A stretch of DNA of 37,131 nucleotides from Deltaproteobacteria bacterium (GCA_016218765.1 JACRCZ010000125.1:1-37131); one strand, 5' to 3'. Shown: positions 24,457-35,396, counted from the stretch's first letter. Translations and numbers: made by a program. The notes: generated by a model not told the origin, from the letters alone.

Positions 24457-26706
24457 TCACAAGCCGACCGTCCCTCCGTCGTGGTCCAGGCCCACGCCGT
24501 GCGCGGCGCCGGCGCCGGCGGCGTCCGTCCACAGCGCGCCGTCCCGCGCCAGGGGCACGCCTCCGACGAGGTAGCCGTCGGTCCCGTCGATGTCGAGGAA
24601 CACGCCCACGGTCGCGAGCCCGGCACGCGCGCCGGCGGGGTCCGGAACGCCCGGCGTCCGGCCCGCGCCCAGCGCGGGCTCGCCCGCGACCTCGTAGGCG
24701 TCCGAGCCCCCGAGGTTCACGAACAGGCCCACCCCGTTGTCGTTCCCCGCGCCCAGCGACAGCGGCGGCGCGCGGTAGACGTCGCCTCCGCCCAGGTCGG
24801 CGTGCACCCCGACGGAGACGTCGTGCCCGACGCCGATCCCGGTCGCCGCCGGGACCAGCCGCTGCTCGTAGCGATCGTCCCCGAGGCCGTCGCGGAACAT
24901 CCCCGCGCCGAAGTGCGCCCCGGCCCCCTGGCCGTAGTAGAGCGCGTCGTAGTCGTCGTCGCCCTGCCCGTCGTCCAGGATCCCGGCGCCGAACCAGTAG
25001 CCGGTCCCCTGACACCAGACCGAGCAGATGTAATCGTCGTCGCCGGCCGCGTCGCGCAGGACGCCGACGCCGCCGGAAAGGTACACACCGTCGCGCGTGG
25101 TGTCGGCGCGCCGCCCGAAGCCCATCCCCTGGGCCATGCTGCGGTTGCCCGCGCCCGGAAGCTGGTCGGCCCGATACAGCGGATCGCCGCCCTGCGCCGG
25201 ATCGCCGGGATCGGCGTGGTACTCGTCGTCCCCCTCGCGGTCGTACAGCACGCCCGCGCCCCCGGCGAACCCGAAGCCCTGGGCCGAGTTGACCGTGCGA
25301 TAGGAGTCGTTGCCGCCCGCGTCGAGCAGCAGGCCGATGCCGAAGAGTCCCGCGCCCTGGCACCCCGCCTCGCAGGCGTACCGGTCGTCGCCGCCGTCGT
25401 CGTAGAGCACGCCGGCGCCGAACACCGCGAAGCCCTGCGACATCCGGAGCGAGCGGTACTCGTCGCGACCGCCGCCCAGATCGAACAACTGGCCGATCCC
25501 CAGGCGTGCGGCGCCCTGCCGCGCCGTGCGCGACAGCGACACCGGCCCGTCGCCGTCCGCGGTCCCGCCCCAACGGCCGGCCTCGTCGGACGGCAGTCGT
25601 TCGCCGTCGTGCGGATCGGGCCGCTCCTCGTAGCCGTAGCGGTCGTCGCCGCCCAGGTCGATGGCGATGGAAACCGGCAGGCCGCGTTCGCCCGCGCCGC
25701 CGGCCGCAACCAGGTACGTGTCGTCGCCGCCCAGGTCCAGGAGCAGGAGGACGGGGGCCGCGAGACTGCGGTCCGTCTCGTCGTGCACCTGGGAGGCGCC
25801 GTCGCGGATGACCACCCGGCCGATTCCCGAGTCCGCGTCGAAGCGGACGCCTTCCCGCCCTGCGAAGCGTTGCAGGTCCGCGTCCTCGATCGTCGCCGCC
25901 AGCTTCGCCGCTGCCGCGTAGACCTCCGCCGCCGGAAACGCTCGGCCCGTCGTCCAGCTTGCCAGCGGCTCCTCGCGCAGGTCCGGGGCGCGGCCCGGCA
26001 ACGCCAGCCAGGCCGCGGACCGCATCGATTCGAGCTCGCTCCGGCTCCTGCCCGCCACCGCGCGATCGAAGACCGCGGCCGCCTCGCCCGCCGCCGCCAG
26101 GATCGGCGCCAGGGCCGCCTGCAGGTCGAGCGGCACGTCGGCCGCGTCCGCCGCCAGCGCCCGCTCGTCCAGCCATCCGCCGCGCGCGGCCGCCACGTCG
26201 CGCAGCGCATCGACGAGCGGCGCCGCGGACGACGTAGCTGCTGCCTCGGGGCACACCGCGAACGGGAGTCCCATCCGCGCCGCCGCCGCCTGGAGCGCGC
26301 GCGCGACCGGCCGATCCGACGCCGCCGCCTCGTCCAGCCGATCCACGGTCTCCCGGGCGGCCGCCGGCAGGCCCAGGGGTCGGGCGACGACGTCGCCGAT
26401 CCACTCCTGCCGCGCGCCGTCCGTCGCCGCTTCCGGCGGCAGCAACGCCGCCGCCGCCCCGGGCCGCTCCAGCCCGCAGCGGTCGAGCGCGGCGGCCGCC
26501 AGCGCCTCGTCCAGGCGATCGGGCGAGTCCGTGGCGGTACCGCCGCACGCGGACGGAATCGCCGGGAATGCCGGTGGTGCGTCGCAGCGCGGCGCCGGCG
26601 GGGGAGCCGGCTCGTCGCCCGGCAGGACCGGGCCGCCCAGCACGGCAGGACCCGTCTCGCAGCCGGCCGCGGAGATCAGGCAGACGAACAGGATGTGGCG
26701 CGTCAT
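24457..26706 (-). CDS. Lipoprotein with 26-27-residue QG-x-G / GGDD-x-Y repeats
   Basis: A 749-residue protein from the ATG at 26706, which follows GGGAGGAAACG. The N-terminus MTRHILFVCLISAAGC is a short type II signal (AAGC, Cys16). An Ala-rich helical domain covers about 60-300. From about 320 to 740 there are some ten to eleven copies of a repeat of the form QGxGxxGxGxLxDxGGDDxY, for example QGAGLFGIGLLLDAGGNDSY and QGFGFAGGAGVLYDREGDD. The acidic turns resemble calcium-binding loops but do not match the RTX nonapeptide. I do not recognise a named family. A beta-solenoid on the outer membrane is the inference. It faces the NtrC-type regulator across a 275-bp divergent gap. Confidence 0.72.
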   Translation of the reverse strand: MTRHILFVCLISAAGCETGPAVLGGPVLPGDEPAPPPAPRCDAPPAFPAIPSACGGTATDSPDRLDEALAAAALDRCGLERPGAAAALLPPEAATDGARQEWIGDVVARPLGLPAAARETVDRLDEAAASDRPVARALQAAAARMGLPFAVCPEAAATSSAAPLVDALRDVAAARGGWLDERALAADAADVPLDLQAALAPILAAAGEAAAVFDRAVAGRSRSELESMRSAAWLALPGRAPDLREEPLASWTTGRAFPAAEVYAAAAKLAATIEDADLQRFAGREGVRFDADSGIGRVVIRDGASQVHDETDRSLAAPVLLLLDLGGDDTYLVAAGGAGERGLPVSIAIDLGGDDRYGYEERPDPHDGERLPSDEAGRWGGTADGDGPVSLSRTARQGAARLGIGQLFDLGGGRDEYRSLRMSQGFAVFGAGVLYDDGGDDRYACEAGCQGAGLFGIGLLLDAGGNDSYRTVNSAQGFGFAGGAGVLYDREGDDEYHADPGDPAQGGDPLYRADQLPGAGNRSMAQGMGFGRRADTTRDGVYLSGGVGVLRDAAGDDDYICSVWCQGTGYWFGAGILDDGQGDDDYDALYYGQGAGAHFGAGMFRDGLGDDRYEQRLVPAATGIGVGHDVSVGVHADLGGGDVYRAPPLSLGAGNDNGVGLFVNLGGSDAYEVAGEPALGAGRTPGVPDPAGARAGLATVGVFLDIDGTDGYLVGGVPLARDGALWTDAAGAGAAHGVGLDHDGGTVGL

Positions 26707-26877
26707 CGTTTCCTCCCGCGCTCCCCGCGGCGCGCCGTGATGCCTGTACGAGTTCCGTGCCGCCCGACGCGGGCCCGCAACGCAGCGACATCGCTCGCGC
26801 CCCGCCCGCCGCCGCCCGCCCGCGACCGCTCCCGGACCGCGATTCCAGGGAACCGCCTCCCGGGAATCCTCTCCCGG

Positions 26878-26909
26878 ACCTCCGGACCAGGAACTCGACC
26901 CGGACGACC
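26878..26909. repeat. Dispersed ~32-bp intergenic motif, copy B
   Basis: It matches copy A (4107-4138) at 29 of 32 positions and continues as CACCAACGACCACCAACTC to about 26928, directly before a TTGACT box. Upstream, at about 26828-26877, are degenerate TCCCGG/GGGAA repeats. It lies in the divergent gap 26707-26981. Confidence 0.6.
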
Positions 26910-26931
26910 CACCAACGACCACCAACTCTCC

Positions 26932-26961
26932 TTGACTCCCGGTCCGTGCCGCCCCCAGCAT
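26932..26961 (+). promoter_or_regulatory. Weak candidate promoter for the NtrC-type regulator
   Basis: TTGACT (26932-26937) and CAGCAT (26956-26961) are 18 bp apart. The -10 is poor. The start codon is at 26982 with GGAGGA at 26969-26974. No -24/-12 sigma-54 element was found here. Confidence 0.35.
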
Positions 26962-26981
26962 GCCCAGCGGAGGAAGTTCCA

Positions 26982-28505
26982 ATGGCACGCATCGTGTTCG
27001 GTGGACGCACGGTCGATGCCGCCGGGAGCCTGGCCGATGCGCTCCGGCCGCGACGGCACGAGGTCCGGATCGCCGAATCGCTCGACGACGCGGTGCGGAT
27101 CGTCCGGGCCGAGCGATCGGACGTCGTCCTCCTCGACCTGGACGCCGCCGGGGATACGGCTCCCGGCGCCCTGCAACGGCTCCGGCGCGAGGCGCCCGGC
27201 ACGGCTGTCGTCGTGCTCACCGCGGACGAGGACGTCGGCCCGGCGGTCGCGGCGATGAAGCTCGGGGCTGTCGACTTCCTGCCCAGACCGGGCGACACGG
27301 CGCGCGCCGTCGAGACGATCGAGGCGATCCTCGCCCTGCGTCGCGGGGCCACGGGGACGTTCCGCTTGCACGTCCTGGGCGCCGCCCGGCCGTTCCTCGT
27401 TGCCAAGGATCTGGCGCTGCGCTTCGCCGTCCCGGACGTCAACGTCCTCCTGACCGGCGAGACCGGGACGGGCAAGGACGTGTTCGCCCGGATGATCCAC
27501 GACGCCAGCAAGCGCAGCCAGGGTCCCTTCGTCCCCGTCGATTGTTCCGTGCTGCCGGGCGAGCTGATCGAGAGCGAGCTGTTCGGCCACGAGAAAGGCG
27601 CGTTCACCGGCGCCACCGCGGCGCGCCTCGGCCGCTTCGAGTCCGCCCAGGGCGGCACGCTGTTCCTCGACGAGATCGGCAACCTTCCGCTGGGCGTCCA
27701 GGCCAAGCTGCTGCGTGTCCTCCAGGAACGCCGCTTCTCCCGCGTCGGTTCCACGGAAACCGTCCGCCTCGACGTCCGCCTCGTCTCCGCCGCCAACGTC
27801 GATCTCGAGGAGGCCATCCGCCGCGGCGCCTTCCGCCGCGACCTCTTCTTCCGCCTGAACGAGATGACGATCGCCTTGCCGCCGCTGCGCGAGCGGCCGG
27901 GGGACATCGCTCTCCTGGCGCGCCACTTCGTCGACGCCGCCGCGCGACGGATGGGGAAACCCGCGCCGGCGCTCGCCGACGACGCCTTGCGGCGCCTGGA
28001 AGCCTGCGACTGGCCCGGCAACGTTCGCGAGTTGGAGAACGCCATGAAGGCCGCCGTCGTGCTCGCCGAGGAGACCATCGAAGTGCCCCACCTCCCGCCG
28101 AGCCTCCGAGCGGGGGTGCGCGATGCGGTCGCCGATCCGAACCGCGGGCATGAGCCCGCGGCTGGAGTTCGGAACCAGCCGCGCCCTGAAGGGCGCGGTT
28201 CGGTTCCCGAATCTGCCTCTCTTGTTTCCGGAAGCGGCGTCCCGCGCTCCCGCGTATCGCGCTCCCCCGGCGCGGCCGCGGATGCGCCCGAGGTCCTGCA
28301 CGTCGAGCTCGACATCCCGCTGGCCGAGACCGGCATCGACCTCAAGGCCGTCGGTTCCCGTGCCGCCGAGGAGGCGGAGCGCGCCTTGCTGCGCGAGCTG
28401 CTCGCCCGGGGCGAGCCCAGCCTCGGCCGCCTCTCCCGACTCCTGGACGTCGACCCCAAGACCCTCCGGGCCAAGCTCAAGAAGTACGGCCTGCGCGAGG
28501 GGTGA
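26982..28505 (+). CDS. NtrC-family sigma-54 activator with atypical receiver domain
   Basis: A 507-residue protein: receiver-like domain (1-120), AAA+ sigma-54 interaction domain (about 125-370), linker, and a Fis-type helix-turn-helix (about 480-505, [21 protein letters not shown]). The AAA+ part is intact: Walker A GETGTGKD at 159-166, GAFTGA at 206-211 and Walker B LFLDEIG. The receiver keeps an Asp52 in LLDLD but lacks the acidic pair near the N-terminus ([10 protein letters not shown]) and the conserved Lys (FLPRPGD), so normal phosphorylation is doubtful. A 67-bp REP doublet is inserted in the linker (residues about 386-408). Its place 118 bp upstream of the hydrogenase genes, like HoxA/HupR, suggests it controls them. 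Confidence 0.88.
   Translation: MARIVFGGRTVDAAGSLADALRPRRHEVRIAESLDDAVRIVRAERSDVVLLDLDAAGDTAPGALQRLRREAPGTAVVVLTADEDVGPAVAAMKLGAVDFLPRPGDTARAVETIEAILALRRGATGTFRLHVLGAARPFLVAKDLALRFAVPDVNVLLTGETGTGKDVFARMIHDASKRSQGPFVPVDCSVLPGELIESELFGHEKGAFTGATAARLGRFESAQGGTLFLDEIGNLPLGVQAKLLRVLQERRFSRVGSTETVRLDVRLVSAANVDLEEAIRRGAFRRDLFFRLNEMTIALPPLRERPGDIALLARHFVDAAARRMGKPAPALADDALRRLEACDWPGNVRELENAMKAAVVLAEETIEVPHLPPSLRAGVRDAVADPNRGHEPAAGVRNQPRPEGRGSVPESASLVSGSGVPRSRVSRSPGAAADAPEVLHVELDIPLAETGIDLKAVGSRAAEEAERALLRELLARGEPSLGRLSRLLDVDPKTLRAKLKKYGLREG
28137..28203. repeat. REP-like hairpin doublet inside the NtrC-type regulator gene
   Basis: A 67-bp element with perfect 10-bp terminal inverted repeats, CCGAACCGCG and CGCGGTTCGG. 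Inside are two hairpins: CCGCGGGC-ATGA-GCCCGCGG (28142-28161) and CCGCGCCC-TGAA-GGGCGCGG (28179-28198). The halves are inverted copies of one unit, CCGAACCGCG-hairpin-CGCGGCTGG, meeting at GTTCGGAAC. It is read through in frame. No target duplication is obvious. Confidence 0.85.
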
Positions 28506-28535
28506 TCCGCATTTCCCCATGTCGGGCGATGTGGT

Positions 28536-28594
28536 TTGACAGCACACCGGCGGCGCAGGCATCCTCGACTCCATCCGACGCGTTACGTCGCGTC
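28536..28594 (+). promoter_or_regulatory. Candidate promoter and operator of the hydrogenase operon
   Basis: TTGACA (28536-28541) and CATCCT (28560-28565) are 18 bp apart. Downstream, at 28577-28594, is a perfect inverted repeat GACGCG-TTACGT-CGCGTC, placed near the expected transcription start, as for a repressor or activator site. The -10 match is moderate. The gap 28506-28623 contains no sigma-54 consensus that I can see. Confidence 0.42.
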
Positions 28595-28623
28595 AACCGT
28601 CCACGGGGGCAGGAAGAAGATTC

Positions 28624-29604
28624 ATGGCCACCGGTCGAATCCAGAACCCGTCGACGGCCGAGGATCGGGCACCGAACCTGTTCTGGCTCCAGTGCGGCGC
28701 TTGCAGCGGCGACAGCATGTCCCTGCTCGGCGTCGACGATCCCGATCTCGGCGAGTTGGTGCGCGACGTCGGACTCGAAATCCTCTGGCACCCGTCGGTG
28801 TCGCGCACGACCCCCGGCGCGTTCCAGGAAATGGTCGACCTCCTGGTCTCCGGCCGCAAGCCGCTCGACGTGCTCATCATCGAGGGCGCGATCATTCGTG
28901 GCCCGGGCGGCACCGGGATGTTCGACACCTTCGCCGGGTCGCCCAAGAAGGATTTGGCCGTCGCGCTCGCCCGCAAGGCGCAGTTCGTCGTCGCCGTCGG
29001 CACGTGCGCGGGGTTTGGCGGCATTCCGGCGTCCGGCGAGACCGAGGCGACCGGGTTGCAGTTCCACGGGCGGACCCGTGGCGGCGTCCTGGGCAACAAG
29101 TTCACGGCGCGCTCGGGCCTTCCCGTGATCAACCTCCCCGGCTGCCCGGCCGGGCCGGAGATCGTCGGCGGGGCGCTGGCCGCCCTGCTGCGCGGCGAGG
29201 CGCTGCCGCTCAACGAGCATCAGATGCCGCTCGAGTGGTACGGCGTGCTCGTGCACCAGGGGTGTACGCGCAACGAGTACCACGAGTTCCGCGTCGAGGA
29301 TCAGCGGTTCGGCCAGCCGGGCTGTCTCTTCTACCACCTCGGCTGCCAGGGACCCATGACCTACGGCTCGTGCAACAAGCTGCTCTGGTCCGGCCGCACC
29401 TCGCGCACGCGCGTCGGCGTGCCCTGCGTCGGCTGCAAGGACCCTGACTTCCCCAAGCCGCACCCGTTCTTCCGCACGCGGAACATCGAGGGGGGGCCCG
29501 TCGACCTTCCGGTCGGCGTCGATCGCGCGCACTTCCTGGCATACAAGACGATGGCCGAGGCGGTGGCGCCCGAGCGGTTGAAGGAGCGGAAGCACCCGGT
29601 CTAG
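28624..29604 (+). CDS. [NiFe] hydrogenase small subunit, soluble type
   Basis: A 326-residue FeS subunit. Proximal cluster ligands are C24 and C27 (LQCGACSGDSMS), Cys in GTCAGFGG and Cys in NLPGCPAGPE. The distal and medial cluster part has HQGCTRN, GCLFYHLGCQGP, YGSC and VPCVGC. There is no Tat signal peptide and no C-terminal anchor, so it is cytoplasmic, as in group 2 (cyanobacterial-type HupS) and related enzymes. Segments such as DLVRDVGLEILWHPS and GRTSRTRVGVPC.GC are closest in memory to that group. The subgroup should be set by phylogeny. AGGAAGAAG precedes the ATG. The large subunit follows after 49 bp. Confidence 0.9.
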   Translation: MATGRIQNPSTAEDRAPNLFWLQCGACSGDSMSLLGVDDPDLGELVRDVGLEILWHPSVSRTTPGAFQEMVDLLVSGRKPLDVLIIEGAIIRGPGGTGMFDTFAGSPKKDLAVALARKAQFVVAVGTCAGFGGIPASGETEATGLQFHGRTRGGVLGNKFTARSGLPVINLPGCPAGPEIVGGALAALLRGEALPLNEHQMPLEWYGVLVHQGCTRNEYHEFRVEDQRFGQPGCLFYHLGCQGPMTYGSCNKLLWSGRTSRTRVGVPCVGCKDPDFPKPHPFFRTRNIEGGPVDLPVGVDRAHFLAYKTMAEAVAPERLKERKHPV

Positions 29605-29653
29605 CGGCGGCGGCGCCGCGGGGGTTTGTGCGGGGGCTGCGAGGAAGGTCGAC

Positions 29654-31198
29654 GTGTCGGAAACGGTGATGCTGAACGTTCCGCTCAACCGCGTCGAGGG
29701 TGATCTCGAGGTGCGGGTCGAGGTCGATGCCGGCTCGGTCGTCGATGCCTGGTGTACGGGCACGAGCTTCCGCGGCTTCGAGAACCTCCTGGTCGGCCGC
29801 GGATCGCTCGACGGCCTCGTGCTCACGCCCCGCATCTGCGGATTGTGCAGCACGGCCCACCTCACCGCCGCCGCGGTCGCGCTGGACGCCCTGGGGAACA
29901 TCGAGGTTCCGGCCAACGCGGTGATGGGGCGGAACCTGGCGTTGATGGCGGAGCACATCCAGAGCGACGCCCGCCAGACCTTCCTCATGTTCGCGGCCGA
30001 CCTCACGAGCGCCGTGTACCGCGACCGGCCCCTGCACGCCGAGGCGGTGCGGCGCTACGAGCCTTTCCGCGGCACCGTGGTCGCCGAGGTCCTGCGCGAG
30101 ACCCGCAAGCTTCTCGACATCGTGGTCGGCTTCGGCGGCCAGTGGCCGCACGGCTCCTACATGGTGCCCGGCGGCCTGACGCACGTGCCCTCCCGTTCCG
30201 ACATCCACATGTTCCGCCAGCGCCTGGGGCGCTTCCGCGCGTGGTTCGAGCGCCGGGTGCTGGGCTGCCCGATCGAACGCTGGCAGGCGATCCGCTCCGC
30301 GGCGGACCTCGACGCCTGGCTCGACGAGAACGAGGCCCAGCGCGACGGCGAGGTCGGGTTCCTGGTCCGCTTCGGTCGCGAGCTCGGCCTCGACCGCATC
30401 GGCGCCGGTCACGCCAACTTCCTCAGCTTCGGCGCGCTCCCGGTCCCGGGCCGCTCGCGCGTCCATCCGCGTGCCGGCGTCGACCGCTTCATCCCCGCGG
30501 GTGTCGTGAAGGGCACCGCTTCGCTGCCGTTCCGCCAGGAGCAGGTGTCCGAGCACGTGGCGCACTCCTGGTTCCACGACTACCCGGGCGGGCGTCACCC
30601 GATGGACGGCGAGACGCGACCCTACGCCACGGGCGAGGAGGGCGAGAAGTACTCGTGGGCCAAGGCCCCCCGCTACGGCGACTTGCCCGCGGAAACGGGG
30701 CCGTTGGCCGAGGCGATCCTTTCCCGCCAGCCGCTGTTCGTCGATCTCCATCGCACGCGCGGGGCGAGCGTCCTCACGCGCCAGCTCGCCCGGATCGTCC
30801 GGGCCGTCGAGCTCTTCCCGGCGATGGAGACGTGGCTCGACGAGCTGGATCCCGACGCCGAGTCGTGCCGTGCCGTCGAGGACGTTCCCGACGGCGAGGC
30901 CTTCGGCCTGATCGAGGCCGCTCGCGGGGCTCTCGGCCACTGGGTCAAGATCGCCTCCGGCCGCATCCAGCACTACCAGGTGATCACCCCGACCGCCTGG
31001 AACGCCTCGCCCCGCGACGCCGCCGGCGTCCGCGGGCCGATCGAGGAGGCGCTGATCGGCACCCCGGTCCGCGACCCGACCGATCCCGTCGAGCTGGGCC
31101 ACGTGGTCCGCTCGTTCGACCCCTGTCTCGTGTGCACCGTGCACGTGTTGCGGCGCGGACGTACGGTCGCGCGCCGGCCCGCCGGAGGCGTCCCTTGA
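29654..31198 (+). CDS. [NiFe] hydrogenase large (catalytic) subunit
   Basis: A 514-residue subunit with both Ni-Fe ligand pairs: RICGLCSTAH (C62, C65) and DPCLVCTVH (C491, C494, H497). A 17-residue tail follows H497, the peptide that maturation endopeptidases remove after nickel insertion, so this is a catalytic-type subunit rather than a tail-less HupV/HoxC sensor. It starts with GTG at 29654 after GAGGAAGG. The N-terminal LNRVEGDLEVRVEV is a family signature. The TGA overlaps the TTG start of the protease gene. Oxidation of H2 with electrons to an unknown acceptor is expected; no cytochrome b or diaphorase partner lies in the window. Confidence 0.92.
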   Translation: MSETVMLNVPLNRVEGDLEVRVEVDAGSVVDAWCTGTSFRGFENLLVGRGSLDGLVLTPRICGLCSTAHLTAAAVALDALGNIEVPANAVMGRNLALMAEHIQSDARQTFLMFAADLTSAVYRDRPLHAEAVRRYEPFRGTVVAEVLRETRKLLDIVVGFGGQWPHGSYMVPGGLTHVPSRSDIHMFRQRLGRFRAWFERRVLGCPIERWQAIRSAADLDAWLDENEAQRDGEVGFLVRFGRELGLDRIGAGHANFLSFGALPVPGRSRVHPRAGVDRFIPAGVVKGTASLPFRQEQVSEHVAHSWFHDYPGGRHPMDGETRPYATGEEGEKYSWAKAPRYGDLPAETGPLAEAILSRQPLFVDLHRTRGASVLTRQLARIVRAVELFPAMETWLDELDPDAESCRAVEDVPDGEAFGLIEAARGALGHWVKIASGRIQHYQVITPTAWNASPRDAAGVRGPIEEALIGTPVRDPTDPVELGHVVRSFDPCLVCTVHVLRRGRTVARRPAGGVP

Positions 31199-31613
31199 CC
31201 CGCATCGTCTGCGTCGGCAACCGCTGGGTCGCGGCCGACGCCGCTGGCCCCCGGGTCCACGACCGCCTGGCCGCGGCCGCGTTGCCCCCGGGGGTCGAGC
31301 TCGTTGACGGCGGCCTGGGGGGTCTCGACCTCGCGCCGCTCGTCGAGGGTGCCGAGCGGGTCGTGTTCGTCGATGCCGTCGCGGGTTTCGCCGCGCCCGG
31401 CGACTTCGTCGTGCTCGAGGGTCCGGCGCTGGAGGCGATCGGCGCGGAGCCGTTCGGGCACGGCGCGGGCCTCGCGTGGCTGCTGCGGGCCTTGCCGCTG
31501 GTTTGCGAGACGGGGGTCCCGCGCGTCGCGGTCGTGGGTCTCGAGGCGCCGGTGGACGACGACGCGGTCGCGCGCGCGTCCGCCGCGGCCCTCCGGCTCG
31601 CGGAGGCCGCGCC

Positions 31614-31617
<4 letters not shown>
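31195..31617 (+). CDS. Hydrogenase maturation endopeptidase (HupD/HycI family)
   Basis: A 140-residue protein. The N-terminal [22 protein letters not shown] corresponds to the family's 'GxGN...DDGxGP' motif, with the nickel-probing acidic residue in [20 protein letters not shown] corresponds to the second 'DA...PG' motif with its Asp. It cleaves the C-terminal tail of the large subunit. The start is TTG at 31195 (TTGA overlap with the large-subunit stop), supported by GGAGG at 31184-31188 with a 6-nt spacer. It ends ATGA with the histidine kinase. The normal 'LxxDDG' is weak here ([10 protein letters not shown]), but context makes the assignment strong. Confidence 0.85.
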
Positions 31618-33844
<2,227 letters not shown>

Positions 33845-33848
<4 letters not shown>

Positions 33849-35218
33849 CCGACGAGCCCCGGCCCTACGAAGGCTCCTGGGCCCTCGTTGCCGACGACGA
33901 CGCCGGCGTGCGCCTCATCGTCCGGCGCTTCCTGGAGAAGCGCGGGTTCGGCGTCGAGGTGGCCTCCGACGGCACCGAGGCTCTCGACACGCTGAACTGG
34001 CACCCGTTCGACCTCATCGTCAGCGACGTCAAGATGCCGGGCATGAGCGGCATCGAGTTCCTGCGCCAGGCTCGCGAGCGCGGTCTCACCAGCCCGGTCA
34101 TCTTTCTCACCGCTTCCGGCTCCGTTCCCGACGCCGTCGCTGCGATGAAGCACGGCGCGTTCGAGTTCCTGGAGAAGCCGGTGCGGCCCGACCGCTTGAT
34201 CCAGGTCGTCGATGCGGCCATGGCGCAGGGCCGCGCCGAGTCGGGCAAGACGTCCGGCTCGCTGTCCGTCGACGTCGTCGTCGAAGCGCCGCGGAAGTCC
34301 GTGCCGACCCCGCCCCCTCCCCGGGCGTCGCGCGTGCCGGCCGGGCGGCCCTCCGGCCCGCCGTCCGGCGTCAGCATTCCCCCGAGCGCCGGCGGGACCA
34401 TCGGCCGCTACGAGGTCCTCGGCTCCATCGGGCGCGGCGGGATGGGCGAGGTCTTCCGCTGCAAGGACCCGGTGCTGGGCCGCATCGTCGCGATCAAGGT
34501 CCTCCAGGCGGGCCCGGGCGAGCCCGGGATGGCGGCCGAGATGCAGGCGCGGTTCCGGCGCGAGGCCGCCGCCGCGGGCGCCCTCTCCCACCCCGGCATC
34601 GTCGGCGTGCACGACTTCGGCATCGATGAGAACCTCGGCTGCTCGTACATCGTCCTCGAGCTCGTCGAGGGGCGGGGCCTGGACGCGGTCCTGGTCGAGC
34701 GCGGCCGGCTGCCGGCCGGCGAGGCCGTGTCCATCGGCTTCCAGGTCGCCGAGGCCCTCGGCTTCGCCCACGTCCGCGGCGTCGTGCACCGCGACGTCAA
34801 GCCGTCCAACGTCCTCATGCAGAGCGACGGCGTCGCCAAGCTCGTCGACTTCGGCCTCGCCGCCGTCGAGGGCTGGGAGGTCACCTCCACCGGCCGCGTC
34901 TTCGGTTCGCCGAGCTACATGGCGCCCGAGCGGATCCGCGGGAATCCCGGCGGTCCGGCCGCCGATCAGTTCTCGCTGGGCGTCGTGATCTACGAAATGC
35001 TGGCGGGGGCCAACCCCTTCGCCGCCCCGACGCCCGAGGCGCGGCTGATGCGCATCCTCTCCGAGGACCCCGTGCCGGTCGGCACCGTCGTCCCCGACGT
35101 CCCGCCTGCCCTGTCCGGCATGCTGCAGCGGATGATGCACAAGTCCGAGACGAAGCGGTTTCCCACCGCCCAGGAAGCCGCCGACGCCTTGCGCGGCCTC
35201 CGCGCGACCGGCGCCTGA
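33845..35218 (+). CDS. Response regulator-Ser/Thr protein kinase fusion
   Basis: A 457-residue protein: receiver domain (about 10-125) with the acidic VADDD, phospho-acceptor D61 in [13 protein letters not shown] and the Lys in [10 protein letters not shown] Pro/Ser-rich linker (about 135-180) follows, then a Hanks-type kinase domain (about 185-455). The kinase has GRGGMGEVF, catalytic Lys218 (AIKVLQ), HRDVKPSN with D317, DFGLA and YMAPE, so it looks active. There is no transmembrane segment. It overlaps the hybrid kinase gene (ATGA at 33845-33848), so it is the likely acceptor of its phosphoryl group. The stop codon sits in the loop of a REP hairpin. Confidence 0.93.
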
Positions 35219-35257
35219 AGGCGCCGGCTGTACCTCGAAGCCCGCTGCGCGGGCTCC
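35208..35257. repeat. REP-like hairpin doublet over the stop codon of the receiver-STK gene
   Basis: First hairpin CCGGCGCC-TGAA-GGCGCCGG (35208-35227), with the stop codon TGA in its loop; then CTGTACCTCGAA; then GCCCGC-TGC-GCGGGC at about 35242-35256. The plan (8-bp stem, TGAA loop, CTG linker, second inverted hairpin) matches the element at 28137-28203. It may also act as a transcription barrier. Confidence 0.65.
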
Positions 35258-35295
35258 CACTTCCTCGGGACCAACAACGCGACCCAATTGACCCA

Positions 35296-35343
35296 CCCAC
35301 AACTTGTCCCGGACGATCCACCAGGAACTTGTCCCGGACGACC
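35296..35343. repeat. Tandem 24-bp repeat (dispersed motif, copy C)
   Basis: Two adjacent 24-bp units share ACTTGTCCCGGACGA (35296-35319 and 35320-35343). The second differs from part of copy B (ACCAGGAACT...CCCGGACGACC) at three positions. It lies in the 213-bp gap between the two Ser/Thr kinase genes. Confidence 0.65.
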
Positions 35344-35367
35344 CACAACTCCCACAGCTCCCATACC

Positions 35368-35396
35368 TTGACGTCCCGCCCCCGCCCTCGTATCGT
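35368..35396 (+). promoter_or_regulatory. Candidate promoter of the second Ser/Thr kinase gene
   Basis: TTGACG (35368-35373) and TATCGT (35391-35396) with an ideal 17-bp spacer, about 36 bases before the ATG at 35432. It suggests that this kinase is transcribed separately from the hydrogenase operon. Confidence 0.6.

Noticed and set aside
21080..28480. Very long open frame of over 2400 codons on the minus strand
   Set aside because: It crosses genes on both strands, is Arg/Gly-rich low-complexity sequence, and is a by-product of the very high GC content. The real genes in this stretch have signal peptides, motifs and ribosome sites in other frames.
28506..28623. Sigma-54 (-24/-12) promoter for the hydrogenase operon
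   Set aside because: No TGGCAC-N5-TTGC-like pair was found in this gap. A TGGCAC at 26984 is inside the regulator coding sequence and lacks the -12 element.
28624..31198. Classical regulatory hydrogenase (HupUV/HoxBC)
   Set aside because: The large subunit has a 17-residue tail after DPCLVCTVH and a neighbouring protease gene, whereas HupV/HoxC-type sensors lack the tail. Not excluded as a sensor of a new type.
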